From Ramlibacter tataouinensis (GTDB taxonomy: Bacteria; Pseudomonadota; Gammaproteobacteria; Burkholderiales; Burkholderiaceae_C), in contig DIZF01000006.1 in the NCBI GenBank assembly GCA_002427815.1, positions 1 through 15,000 of the forward strand: DNA of 15,000 bases. The letters are read 5' to 3'. Both the position numbers and the translations under genes were made by a program. Positions within the stretch are counted from its first letter, which is position 1; each line of letters opens with the position of its first letter. This document shows positions 1 to 6,147 of the stretch, one piece after another. Under the pieces are notes generated by a model. That model did not search any database. It saw only the letters and a list, made by a program, of their open reading frames with translations, and was not told the origin of the DNA.

Positions 1-433
1 ATCTATTGAACGCGAAGTGGTATAAGGCGCGATCTGCAGCCCGGAGCATCACGGCGTCGGTCGGCTCGATGACGTCCGCGTCAGTGAGCATCTTCTCGAT
101 GGCGTCCAACGTTACTTGTACGGGCCGGCCTAACTGCGGTAGCTTGTGGTTCACCTCGGCAAGGTGAGCCAAGACCATATCGGTCTTCTTCTTGTCGCCC
201 CCAACCTTGGTGATTGCTTTGCGCACTTCCTGCAGGTGACCAGCGAAGCTGCGTTCAGACGCCTTCAAGACGCGTGCGCGGTTCTTCTTAAACTCGTCGA
301 CCACCTGACGAGGCACCAGGAGCTTCATCTTTTTTAGGGCGACAGAACCCTGCACAACCTGCAGCAGCGGCGTGTGCTTGTGATCCTCAGCCAACTTGAG
401 CCACACGCACGTGTCGATTAGGACGTGGAACAT
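1..433 (-). CDS. PIN-domain protein of the DUF4935 type, 3' end beyond the window
   Basis: The frame is open from an ATG at 433 to the left window edge, giving about 144 residues without a stop. The N-terminus (MFHVLIDTCVWLKLAED) carries the first PIN aspartate at residue 7. A second acidic motif, VVDEF, places Glu at residue 47, and the frame continues to a PTDAVMLRAADRALYHF segment that would supply the third acidic cluster. PIN domains are metal-dependent ribonucleases; the DUF4935/PIN_12 group fits the LIDTCVWL and LLVPRQVVDEFKKNR pattern. A purine-rich GGGGGA lies 8 nt before the ATG. GC is lower than in the metabolic genes to the right, which suggests acquired DNA. The RNA target is unknown, and no cognate antitoxin gene is evident upstream. 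The C-terminal part cannot be seen, so total length and integrity are open. Confidence 0.75.
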   Translation of the reverse strand, partial: MFHVLIDTCVWLKLAEDHKHTPLLQVVQGSVALKKMKLLVPRQVVDEFKKNRARVLKASERSFAGHLQEVRKAITKVGGDKKKTDMVLAHLAEVNHKLPQLGRPVQVTLDAIEKMLTDADVIEPTDAVMLRAADRALYHFAFNR

Positions 434-561
434 AGTTCTTCCCCCGGATTAGACCGAACTCCGTGCTTTTGCAGCCGGAACTCACTACGAGTAGGCATGC
501 ATTCCATTCTCTCCGAACCCGTACTGCCGAAAGCGGCGCTGATTGGCTATCGATACAAGCG

Positions 562-858
562 CTACACCTGGCCCGCTGAAGGCAACGGCAGCGCCGTCTT
601 GTACCGCACCTGCTTCAACGCAAAACTCGATCGAATCTTCTCGATCCCCGGAATCGGCGTGAGCTGGTTCAGGATGAATCTCTCCAGCGCGGCTATGTCG
701 GCCACGGCCACGCGGATCAGGTAGTCGCTGTCGCCGGTCATCAGGTAGCACTCCATCACCTCGTCATGTTCGGCGATGCGGCGCTCGAATTCGGCCAGTG
801 ATTCGCGCGCCTGTTCCTTCAGGCTGATGGAGATGAACACGTTCAGACCCAGGCCCAA
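562..858 (-). pseudogene. 5'-truncated second copy of the Lrp-family regulator (RAM domain only)
   Basis: This frame encodes the C-terminal 95 or so residues of the intact Lrp protein at 1503-1970, from the LGLGLNVFISISLKEQ segment to the C-terminus. The helix-turn-helix half (about residues 1-60) is missing. Aligned by eye with the intact copy it shows about eight base mismatches in 280. They give conservative changes such as IAALERF for IGALEKF and a different tail (PSAGQV instead of PSG). There is no internal stop. Only a TTG at 856-858 could act as a start, and no ribosome binding site is obvious. The upstream break falls in a CCAGGG tandem repeat. It is most likely a recombination by-product. 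A free-standing RAM domain that dimerises with the full regulator is possible but unsupported. Confidence 0.85.
571..856. repeat. Direct repeat, copy 1 (lrp 3' part)
   Basis: This segment matches 1506-1788 at a constant offset of 932 bp for most of its length. The stretch from about 704 to 846 appears identical, and mismatches concentrate toward the lrp 3' end. Together the copies flank the PIN toxin gene in direct orientation, so recombination between them would delete 932 bp and leave a single complete lrp gene. Confidence 0.9.
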
Positions 859-860
859 GC

Positions 861-884
861 CCAGGGCCAGGGCCAGGGCCAGGG
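861..884. repeat. Four tandem CCAGGG units at the lrp fragment/antitoxin junction
   Basis: Four perfect copies of the hexamer CCAGGG lie exactly where homology to lrp stops and the antitoxin-like 3' end begins. The intact lrp has a related but shorter sequence here (CCCAGGCCCAGGGCC, about 1780-1793). The array therefore looks like an expansion of the native lrp sequence made by slippage or by repair of the junction. Confidence 0.85.
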
Positions 885-923
885 CTGCGCAAGGTGTCGG
901 ACGAAATCGGCGAGGAACTTTAA
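885..923 (+). pseudogene. 3' remnant of a probable antitoxin gene
   Basis: Reading in frame to the TAA at 921-923 gives LRKVSDEIGEEL. This stop is followed directly by the ATG of the PIN gene with no spacer, the spacing typical of a toxin-antitoxin operon in which the antitoxin comes first. Upstream of codon 885 the frame runs into the CCAGGG repeat and then lrp sequence on the opposite strand, so the rest of the gene has been lost. That it was an antitoxin is inferred from position and spacing only; 12 residues are too few to assign a family. Confidence 0.45.
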
Positions 924-1502
924 ATGGCAGTCAGCGCGAGGTACACGGCGATATTGGATGCATGCGTCTTGTACCCGCGTCTGCTGCGCGACGTGCTGAT
1001 AAGCCTTGCGCATGCGGACCTTTACACCGCTAGGTGGACAGAGGAGGAGATCGAAAAGGAATGGACGGTGGCATTGCTCGAGAACAAGCCAGGGAGTGAA
1101 CTGAGGATCGCCCATGCCGTTGAGCAGATGCGTACGGCCATTCCAGACTGTCTTGTTGTCGACTATGAATCTCTGACCGAAACTCTCGACCTCCCCGACG
1201 CCAACGACAGACATGTGTTGGCAGCGGCCATCCGAGGCAACGCCGATGCCATCGTGAGCTTCAACACGAAGGACTTCCCGTCGAAAGTTCTTGACAAGTT
1301 CGATATCGAGCTGCAGACGCCTGACCAATTCGTGCTGAACCAACTCATGCTTCACCCGCCCCGGGCGCTCGGCGCGATCAAGAAGATGCGTCTGCGATGG
1401 GAGCGGCCGGAAATATCGGCAACGGATATGGTGAGCCTGTTCGAAAAGAGGCAACTGGCGCAGACGGCCGCGCACCTGCGCGACGTTCTCGAATTGATCT
1501 AG
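924..1502 (+). CDS. PIN-domain toxin-like ribonuclease (PIN_3 type), orphaned
   Basis: The product is 192 residues. It begins with a PIN first strand (YTAILDACVLYP, Asp12), has a WTEEEIEKEW acidic helix at 38-47, a DLPDANDRHVLAAA motif with Asp92 and Asp95, and a VSFNTKDFP segment with Asp117. All the acidic residues expected of a metal-binding PIN ribonuclease are therefore present. The LDACVLYP start and the C-terminal extension fit the PIN_3 (COG1569-like) branch, whose members are usually the second gene of an operon with a DNA-binding antitoxin. Here only the last codons of an upstream gene remain, so the toxin lacks its partner in this window and may be weakly expressed, neutralised in trans or inactive. 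Its TAG stop at 1500-1502 touches the stop of the convergent lrp gene. GC is lower than in neighbouring housekeeping genes. Confidence 0.8.
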   Translation: MAVSARYTAILDACVLYPRLLRDVLISLAHADLYTARWTEEEIEKEWTVALLENKPGSELRIAHAVEQMRTAIPDCLVVDYESLTETLDLPDANDRHVLAAAIRGNADAIVSFNTKDFPSKVLDKFDIELQTPDQFVLNQLMLHPPRALGAIKKMRLRWERPEISATDMVSLFEKRQLAQTAAHLRDVLELI

Positions 1503-1970
1503 CTAGCCCGAAGGCAACGGCAACGCCGTCTTGTATCTCACCTGCTTCAACGCAAAACTCGATCGAATCTTCTCGATCCCCGGAATCGGCGTGAGCTGGT
1601 TCAGGATGAATTTCTCCAGCGCGCCGATGTCGGCGACGGCCACGCGGATCAGGTAGTCGCTGTCGCCGGTCATCAGGTAGCACTCCATCACCTCGTCATG
1701 TTCGGCGATGCGGCGCTCGAATTCGGCCAGTGATTCGCGCGCCTGTTCCTTCAGGCTGATGGAGATGAACACGTTCAGGCCCAGGCCCAGGGCCTTGGGG
1801 TCGGCCAGCGCCACATAGCGCTGGATCACGCCATTCGTCTCCAGCGCTTTCACCCGCGTGAGGCAGGGCGAGGGCGAGAGGTGCACGCGCCGGGCCAGCT
1901 CCACGTTGGTCAGCGAGCCGTCTTGCTGCAGCTCGGCCAGGATTTTCAGATCGACCGTGTCCAGTTGCAT
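1503..1970 (-). CDS. Lrp/AsnC-family transcriptional regulator, MdeR-like
   Basis: The chosen ATG at 1968-1970 gives 155 residues, the usual Lrp length. Residues 1-60 form the AsnC-type helix-turn-helix (LDTVDLKILAELQQDG, then NVELARRVHLSPSPCLTRVK). Residues 64-145 form the RAM ligand-sensing and oligomerisation domain, with GDSDYLIRV near residue 105. Upstream extension of the frame is possible but adds no family homology. No strong Shine-Dalgarno is seen. A TAAAAT hexamer (minus strand, 2000-2005) could be its -10 box. The gene is divergent from the 2-oxoacid dehydrogenase E1 gene with 118 bp between starts, so it probably controls that gene and itself in response to an amino acid. In Pseudomonas putida an Lrp-type gene, mdeR, is likewise linked to the E1 gene mdeB; calling this MdeR-like rests on that context. 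Confidence 0.9.
   Translation of the reverse strand: MQLDTVDLKILAELQQDGSLTNVELARRVHLSPSPCLTRVKALETNGVIQRYVALADPKALGLGLNVFISISLKEQARESLAEFERRIAEHDEVMECYLMTGDSDYLIRVAVADIGALEKFILNQLTPIPGIEKIRSSFALKQVRYKTALPLPSG
1506..1788. repeat. Direct repeat, copy 2 (inside the intact lrp gene)
   Basis: This is the partner of the repeat at 571-856, in the same orientation. It forms the 3' 60% of the intact lrp gene. Its left end coincides with the lrp stop codon and with the end of the PIN toxin gene. Confidence 0.9.
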
Positions 1971-2035
1971 GAAGTGCTTTGAAACAGAGGATAAGCAGCA
2001 TTTTATGCCGCTACTCGCCCATTGGCGAACATATT

Positions 2036-2052
2036 GCGGAGTCCTGTTCCGC
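2036..2052. promoter_or_regulatory. Inverted repeat in the lrp/E1 divergent intergenic region, candidate operator
   Basis: GCGGA and TCCGC arms (5 bp each) are separated by 7 bp, roughly midway between the two divergent start codons. Position and symmetry suit an Lrp-family operator, but the arms are short and no second site is obvious, so this is only a candidate. Confidence 0.3.
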
Positions 2053-2088
2053 GGCCTTTTCCGTACAGTGCAGGATTGGAGTTCCGAA

Positions 2089-4734
2089 ATGACCGACCAC
2101 AGCATCACGCGCTTCCTCACTGACGACGGCACCGATGCCGATCCGGTGGAGACGGCGGAATGGCGCGATGCGTTTCTCGCACTCGTCGCCGCGCACGGGC
2201 CGGTGCGCGCCCGCTTCATGCTGGACCAATTGGCCAACCTGGCCCGCGGTCCTCACATCGCCTGGTCGCCCGAACTGGTCACGCCTTACGTCAACACCAT
2301 CGCGGTGGACCAGCAGCCGCCGTTCCCGGGCGACCTGGCAATCGAGGAAAAGCTGGCCTCCCTGATGCGCTGGAATGCATTGGCGATGGTGGCGCGAGCG
2401 AACATGGCCTATGGCGAACTCGGTGGCCACATCGCCAGCTACGCCAGCGCGGCCGACCTGTTCGAGGTCGGCTTCAACCATTTTTTCCGGGCCCGCAATC
2501 CGCAGCAGGGTGGCGACTTGGTGTTCTTCCAGCCGCACAGCGCGCCGGGCGTCTACGCGCGGGCTTTCCTGGAAGGGCGGCTGGCCGAGACCGATCTCGC
2601 GCATTACCGCCAGGAACTCACGGCCCCGCGCAAGGGGGCCCGCGGCCTGTCGAGCTATCCGCATCCCTACCTGATGCCCGATTTCTGGCAGTTCCCGACC
2701 GGCTCGATGGGCATCGGCCCGATCAGCTCGATCTATCACGCGCGCTTCATGCGCTACCTCACGCATCGCGGGCTTTTGAATTGCGAAGGGCGCAAGGTGT
2801 GGGGCGTGTTCGGCGACGGCGAGATGGACGAGCCGGAGAGCATGAGCGCGCTCACGCTGGCTTCGCGCGAAAAGCTGGACAACCTGGTCTGGGTGGTCAA
2901 CTGCAACCTGCAGCGCCTGGACGGCCCGGTGCGCGGCAACGGCCGCATCATCGACGAACTGGAAAAGCTGTTCCGCGGGGCAGGATGGAATGTGATCAAG
3001 CTGGTCTGGGGCAGCGACTGGGACGGCCTGTTCGCCCGCGACACGACCGGAGCCCTGGTCCGTGCTTTCGCCGACACGGTGGACGGGCAGATGCAGACCT
3101 TTGCCGCCAAGGACGGCCGCTTCAACCGCGACAATTTCTTCGGCCAGAACCCCGAACTGGCGCGGCTGGCCCAGGGCATGACCGACGAGCAGATCGACCG
3201 CCTGAAGCGCGGCGGTCACGACCTGGTGAAGATCCATGCCGCGTATGCAGCTGCGGCGAAGCACGGCGATGGTCCCACCGTGATCCTGGCCCACACCAAG
3301 AAGGGCTACGGCATGGGCACGGCCGCCCAGGGCAAGATGACCACGCACAGCCAGAAGAAGCTGGGCGAGGGCGCGCTGATCGAATTCCGCAACCGCTTCA
3401 ACCTGCCGCTTTCCGATGAGCAGGCCCGCAATCTCGAATTCTTCAAGCCGGCGCAAGACAGCGCCGAGATGCGCTACCTGCATGCCCAGCGCGCGAAGCT
3501 GGGCGGCTACCTGCCGCAAAGGCTGGCCACCTCGCAGGCACTGCCGGTTCCTGCCCTGGCCTCGTACGCGGCTTTCGCCACGGCTGCCGCCGGCAAGGAG
3601 ATGTCCACCACGATGGCGTTCGTGCGCCTCTTGGCCAACCTGCTCAAGGACAAGGAGCTGGGCCCCCGGATCGTGCCCATCGTGGCGGACGAGGCGCGCA
3701 CGTTCGGCATGGCCAACCTGTTCAAGCAGGTGGGCATCTATTCGAGCGTTGGCCAGCGCTACGAGCCGGAAGACATCGGCTCGGTGCTGTCGTACCGGGA
3801 AGCGCTGGACGGCCAGATCCTGGAGGAGGGCATCAGCGAAGCCGGCGCGATCGCCAGCTGGACTGCGGCTGCCACCAGCTACAGCGTGCACGGCTTTCCG
3901 ATGTTGCCGTTCTACATCTATTACTCGATGTTCGGCTTCCAGCGGGTGGGCGACGCGATCTGGGCTGCGGCCGACCAGCGCTCGCGCGGCTTCCTGCTCG
4001 GCGCCACTTCCGGACGCACCACACTGGCCGGCGAAGGGCTGCAGCACCAGGACGGCAGCAGTCACCTGGTGGCGGCGACCGTTCCCAATTGCCGTGCCTA
4101 CGACCCGGCCTTTGCCGGCGAGCTGGCCGTGATCATCGACCGCGGCATGCAGGAGATGCTGGTCGAGCAGCAGGACGTTTTCTATTACGTCACCCTGATG
4201 AACGAGAACTACGCCCAGCCCGACCTGCCGCCCGGCGTCGAGCAGGACGTCGTGCGCGGCTGTTACCTCTTCCGCCGTTTTGCGGCGCAACCCGTCGCCG
4301 GCAACACGGCCGACGCTGCGGCCCAGGTCACGCTGATGGGCTCGGGTGCCATCCTCACCGAAGTGATCAGGGCCGCGCAGCAACTGGCGGACCAGGGTAT
4401 TGCCTGCGACGTGTTGAGCGTGACGAGCTGGAGCGAGCTGGCGCGCGACGGCCAGGCATTGGAGCGGCGCGCGATCGCCGGCGAAGCGGCTGGGGCGGCT
4501 TTTGTCGCGCAGCAGCTGGCCGGCACCCACGGCCCCATCATCGCGGCCACGGACTATGTGCGGGCCGTGCCGGAGAGCATCCGGGCCTTCGTACCGGCCG
4601 GGCGGCGCTACCTCACGCTCGGCACGGACGGGTTCGGACGCAGCGATACGCGAGCGGCGCTGCGCGAGTTCTTTGGCGTGGACGCTGCAGCCATCGCATC
4701 GGCGGCGGTTTACGCTCTTTCATTGCCGGCTTGA
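2089..4734 (+). CDS. Homodimeric 2-oxoacid dehydrogenase E1 (AceE/MdeB family)
   Basis: The ATG at 2089 follows GGAG with 7 nt spacing and gives 881 residues, close to E. coli AceE (887). The thiamine diphosphate motif runs from GDGEMDEPES at 242 to NCNLQRLDGPVRGNG at 271. KKGYGMGTAAQGK, DEARTFGM, SYSVHGFPMLPFYIYYSMFGFQR and GEGLQHQDGSSH follow in the order found in AceE. The enzyme decarboxylates a 2-oxoacid and passes the acyl group to a lipoyl E2. No E2 or E3 gene is adjacent, unlike standard aceEF operons. The divergent Lrp gene instead resembles the mdeR/mdeB pairing, where MdeB handles 2-oxobutyrate from methionine breakdown. A 2-oxobutyrate or other amino-acid-derived substrate is therefore plausible; plain pyruvate dehydrogenase E1 is the alternative. 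Family assignment is firm, substrate is not. Confidence 0.93.
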   Translation: MTDHSITRFLTDDGTDADPVETAEWRDAFLALVAAHGPVRARFMLDQLANLARGPHIAWSPELVTPYVNTIAVDQQPPFPGDLAIEEKLASLMRWNALAMVARANMAYGELGGHIASYASAADLFEVGFNHFFRARNPQQGGDLVFFQPHSAPGVYARAFLEGRLAETDLAHYRQELTAPRKGARGLSSYPHPYLMPDFWQFPTGSMGIGPISSIYHARFMRYLTHRGLLNCEGRKVWGVFGDGEMDEPESMSALTLASREKLDNLVWVVNCNLQRLDGPVRGNGRIIDELEKLFRGAGWNVIKLVWGSDWDGLFARDTTGALVRAFADTVDGQMQTFAAKDGRFNRDNFFGQNPELARLAQGMTDEQIDRLKRGGHDLVKIHAAYAAAAKHGDGPTVILAHTKKGYGMGTAAQGKMTTHSQKKLGEGALIEFRNRFNLPLSDEQARNLEFFKPAQDSAEMRYLHAQRAKLGGYLPQRLATSQALPVPALASYAAFATAAAGKEMSTTMAFVRLLANLLKDKELGPRIVPIVADEARTFGMANLFKQVGIYSSVGQRYEPEDIGSVLSYREALDGQILEEGISEAGAIASWTAAATSYSVHGFPMLPFYIYYSMFGFQRVGDAIWAAADQRSRGFLLGATSGRTTLAGEGLQHQDGSSHLVAATVPNCRAYDPAFAGELAVIIDRGMQEMLVEQQDVFYYVTLMNENYAQPDLPPGVEQDVVRGCYLFRRFAAQPVAGNTADAAAQVTLMGSGAILTEVIRAAQQLADQGIACDVLSVTSWSELARDGQALERRAIAGEAAGAAFVAQQLAGTHGPIIAATDYVRAVPESIRAFVPAGRRYLTLGTDGFGRSDTRAALREFFGVDAAAIASAAVYALSLPA

Positions 4735-4791
4735 GCCGTGTCCGGGTCCGGCCGGGGATGACAAATCTCCAGCCGGCACTAACATGCGCAA

Positions 4792-5607
4792 ATGACCAAA
4801 TCCCGCTTCTGGGCCAACCTGAGCACGCGCGAGTTCGCCCAGCTGGACCCCGCCCGAACCGTTGCCGTGCTGCCCCTGGGTGCGACCGAACAGCATGGCC
4901 CGCACCTGCCCCTGTCGGTCGATCAGGTGCTGGTGGACGGCGTCATCGCGGCGGCCCTGCCGCGCCTGCCCGACAACGTGCCGGTATTGTTCCTGCCGAC
5001 CCAGCAGGTGGGGTACAGCCCTGAACACGCGCGCTTCGATGGCACGCTGACCCTGTCCTGCGCCACCGTCAGCGCCACCTGGATCGAGCTGGGCGAATGC
5101 GTGGCGCGCGCCGGTTTGAAAAAACTGCTGTTATTCAATGCGCACGGCGGCCAGGTCGGTCTGATGGACATCGTCGCGCGCGAACTCCGCTCGCGCTGCA
5201 AGCTCATCGTCTACAGCAGCAGCTGGTGGAATCTGCCGCTCGGCGATGAGGTCCAGGCCCTGTTCAGCGCGGAGGAGCATCGCTTCGGCATCCATGGCGG
5301 CGACATCGAAACTTCGATGATGCTGGCGCTGCGCGCGCAGCACGTGGAAATGGCGCAGGCCTGCGACTTCAAGTCGACATCGCAGCAGCGCGCCGGCCGC
5401 TACCCGATCCTGGGCAACGGCACCAGCGCCAAGCTCGGGTGGCAGATGCAGGACTACAACACGCGCGGCGCGGCGGGGAACGCCAGTGCCGCCACGGCGG
5501 AAAAGGGCCGCGCGACGCTTGATGCGGCCGGACACCAATTGGCGCTGCTGTTGCAGGAGTTCTCGCAATTGCCGCTGTCCACGCTGGTGGACGAAGCGCG
5601 GCCCTGA
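4792..5607 (+). CDS. Creatininase-family metal-dependent amidohydrolase
   Basis: The product is 271 residues, in the normal family range. The N-terminal signature LPLGATEQHGPHLPLSVDQ supplies Glu33, His35 and Asp44. NAHGG at 116-120 gives His118, and HGGDIETS at 168-175 gives Glu173. These are the metal ligands of the creatininase fold. The family hydrolyses cyclic amides or formamides such as creatinine, and also includes the MftE peptidase branch. The Asn that usually follows HGG is Gln121 here. No Shine-Dalgarno precedes the start; a four-codon ATG-CGC-AAA-TGA unit at 4784-4795 overlaps the start in the ATGA style. The gene lies 57 bp after the E1 gene on the same strand and may be co-transcribed, but no known pathway joins them. 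The substrate cannot be told from sequence. Confidence 0.88.
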   Translation: MTKSRFWANLSTREFAQLDPARTVAVLPLGATEQHGPHLPLSVDQVLVDGVIAAALPRLPDNVPVLFLPTQQVGYSPEHARFDGTLTLSCATVSATWIELGECVARAGLKKLLLFNAHGGQVGLMDIVARELRSRCKLIVYSSSWWNLPLGDEVQALFSAEEHRFGIHGGDIETSMMLALRAQHVEMAQACDFKSTSQQRAGRYPILGNGTSAKLGWQMQDYNTRGAAGNASAATAEKGRATLDAAGHQLALLLQEFSQLPLSTLVDEARP

Positions 5608-5626
5608 GCGAGCGCCGGCCGCCGGG

Positions 5627-6004
5627 TTACCTGACCGGGATTTCGACCTCGCGAAGGATCCCGCCGCCCTTTACGCTGCCTTGCGCCGACCCTGCGCCCA
5701 GAATGCGTTGCACACAGGCTTCGCGGTCGGCAGGGGGCTGGGCATTGCACCGTTGGGTGGCGTTCTGGGTGAAGTTGTTGCCGCCGCTGTTGTCCAGCCG
5801 GCCGCCGCGCGCTTCCTGGTAGGCAGCGCCCGCCTCCTTGAGGCAGGTGGCCCGGTCCTGTTGCGACTGTCCGCTCAGGCAATAGGCGCGCTCCTGCTGA
5901 TAGTGCTGCTGCGCCTGGGACATGCCCTTGTTCCCCCCGGCCCATACCGCCGGAGCCAGTGTGAGGGCAAGCGCTACGGCGCCGATACGTTGCAGGCAAT
6001 TCAT
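5627..6004 (-). CDS. Small exported protein with two Cys-DRxxC motifs, function unknown
   Basis: The ATG at 6002-6004 is preceded by AAAGGA with suitable spacing and gives 125 residues. Residues 1-22 are a Sec-type signal peptide (MNCLQRIGAVALALTLAPAVWA) with cleavage likely after WA. The mature part is hydrophilic. It contains two related units, C42...DRATC54 and C86...DREAC97, which suggests two small helical hairpins each closed by a disulfide in the periplasm. I do not recognise a named family; similar short cysteine proteins annotated as hypothetical occur in Burkholderiales. It converges on the creatininase gene with 19 bp between stops. Its upstream region shares a 12-bp motif with that of the KGG gene next to it. 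Confidence 0.75.
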   Translation of the reverse strand: MNCLQRIGAVALALTLAPAVWAGGNKGMSQAQQHYQQERAYCLSGQSQQDRATCLKEAGAAYQEARGGRLDNSGGNNFTQNATQRCNAQPPADREACVQRILGAGSAQGSVKGGGILREVEIPVR

Positions 6005-6081
6005 GAGGGTTCCTTTGGGATGAATTGCCGAGCTTGCTGCCACGCAGAGGCGCCGCTTGTGCGCGACCGCGCCGTCAGTGC

Positions 6082-6093
6082 GTAGGACGACGC
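6082..6093 (-). promoter_or_regulatory. Shared 12-bp upstream motif, copy 1
   Basis: The plus strand reads GTAGGACGACGC (GCGTCGTCCTAC in the direction of transcription). It lies about 78 bp before the start of the small exported protein. The identical 12-mer occurs before the KGG gene at 6530-6541. A nearby 9-mer GCAGAGGCG (6044-6052) is also shared with that region (6520-6528). Confidence 0.35.
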
Positions 6094-6147
6094 GGTCAAT
6101 CGGAACAAGGGCGCAACGCGCCCCCGGCCGGCATGCCGATCGAGCCG

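Noticed and set aside
841..884. CCAGGG array as the start of a CRISPR or other long repeat array
   Set aside because: Only four contiguous hexamers without spacers; it is a simple tandem repeat at a recombination junction.
2011..4530. Very long open frame (839 codons) on the minus strand inside the E1 gene
   Set aside because: It is the antisense shadow of the E1 gene in GC-rich DNA; its product is low in complexity (Arg, Ala, His, Gln rich) and has no family motifs.
4751..4777. Inverted repeat GCCGG...CCGGC between the E1 and creatininase genes as a terminator
   Set aside because: Arms are only 5 bp with an imperfect inner part, the loop is long, and no T run follows.
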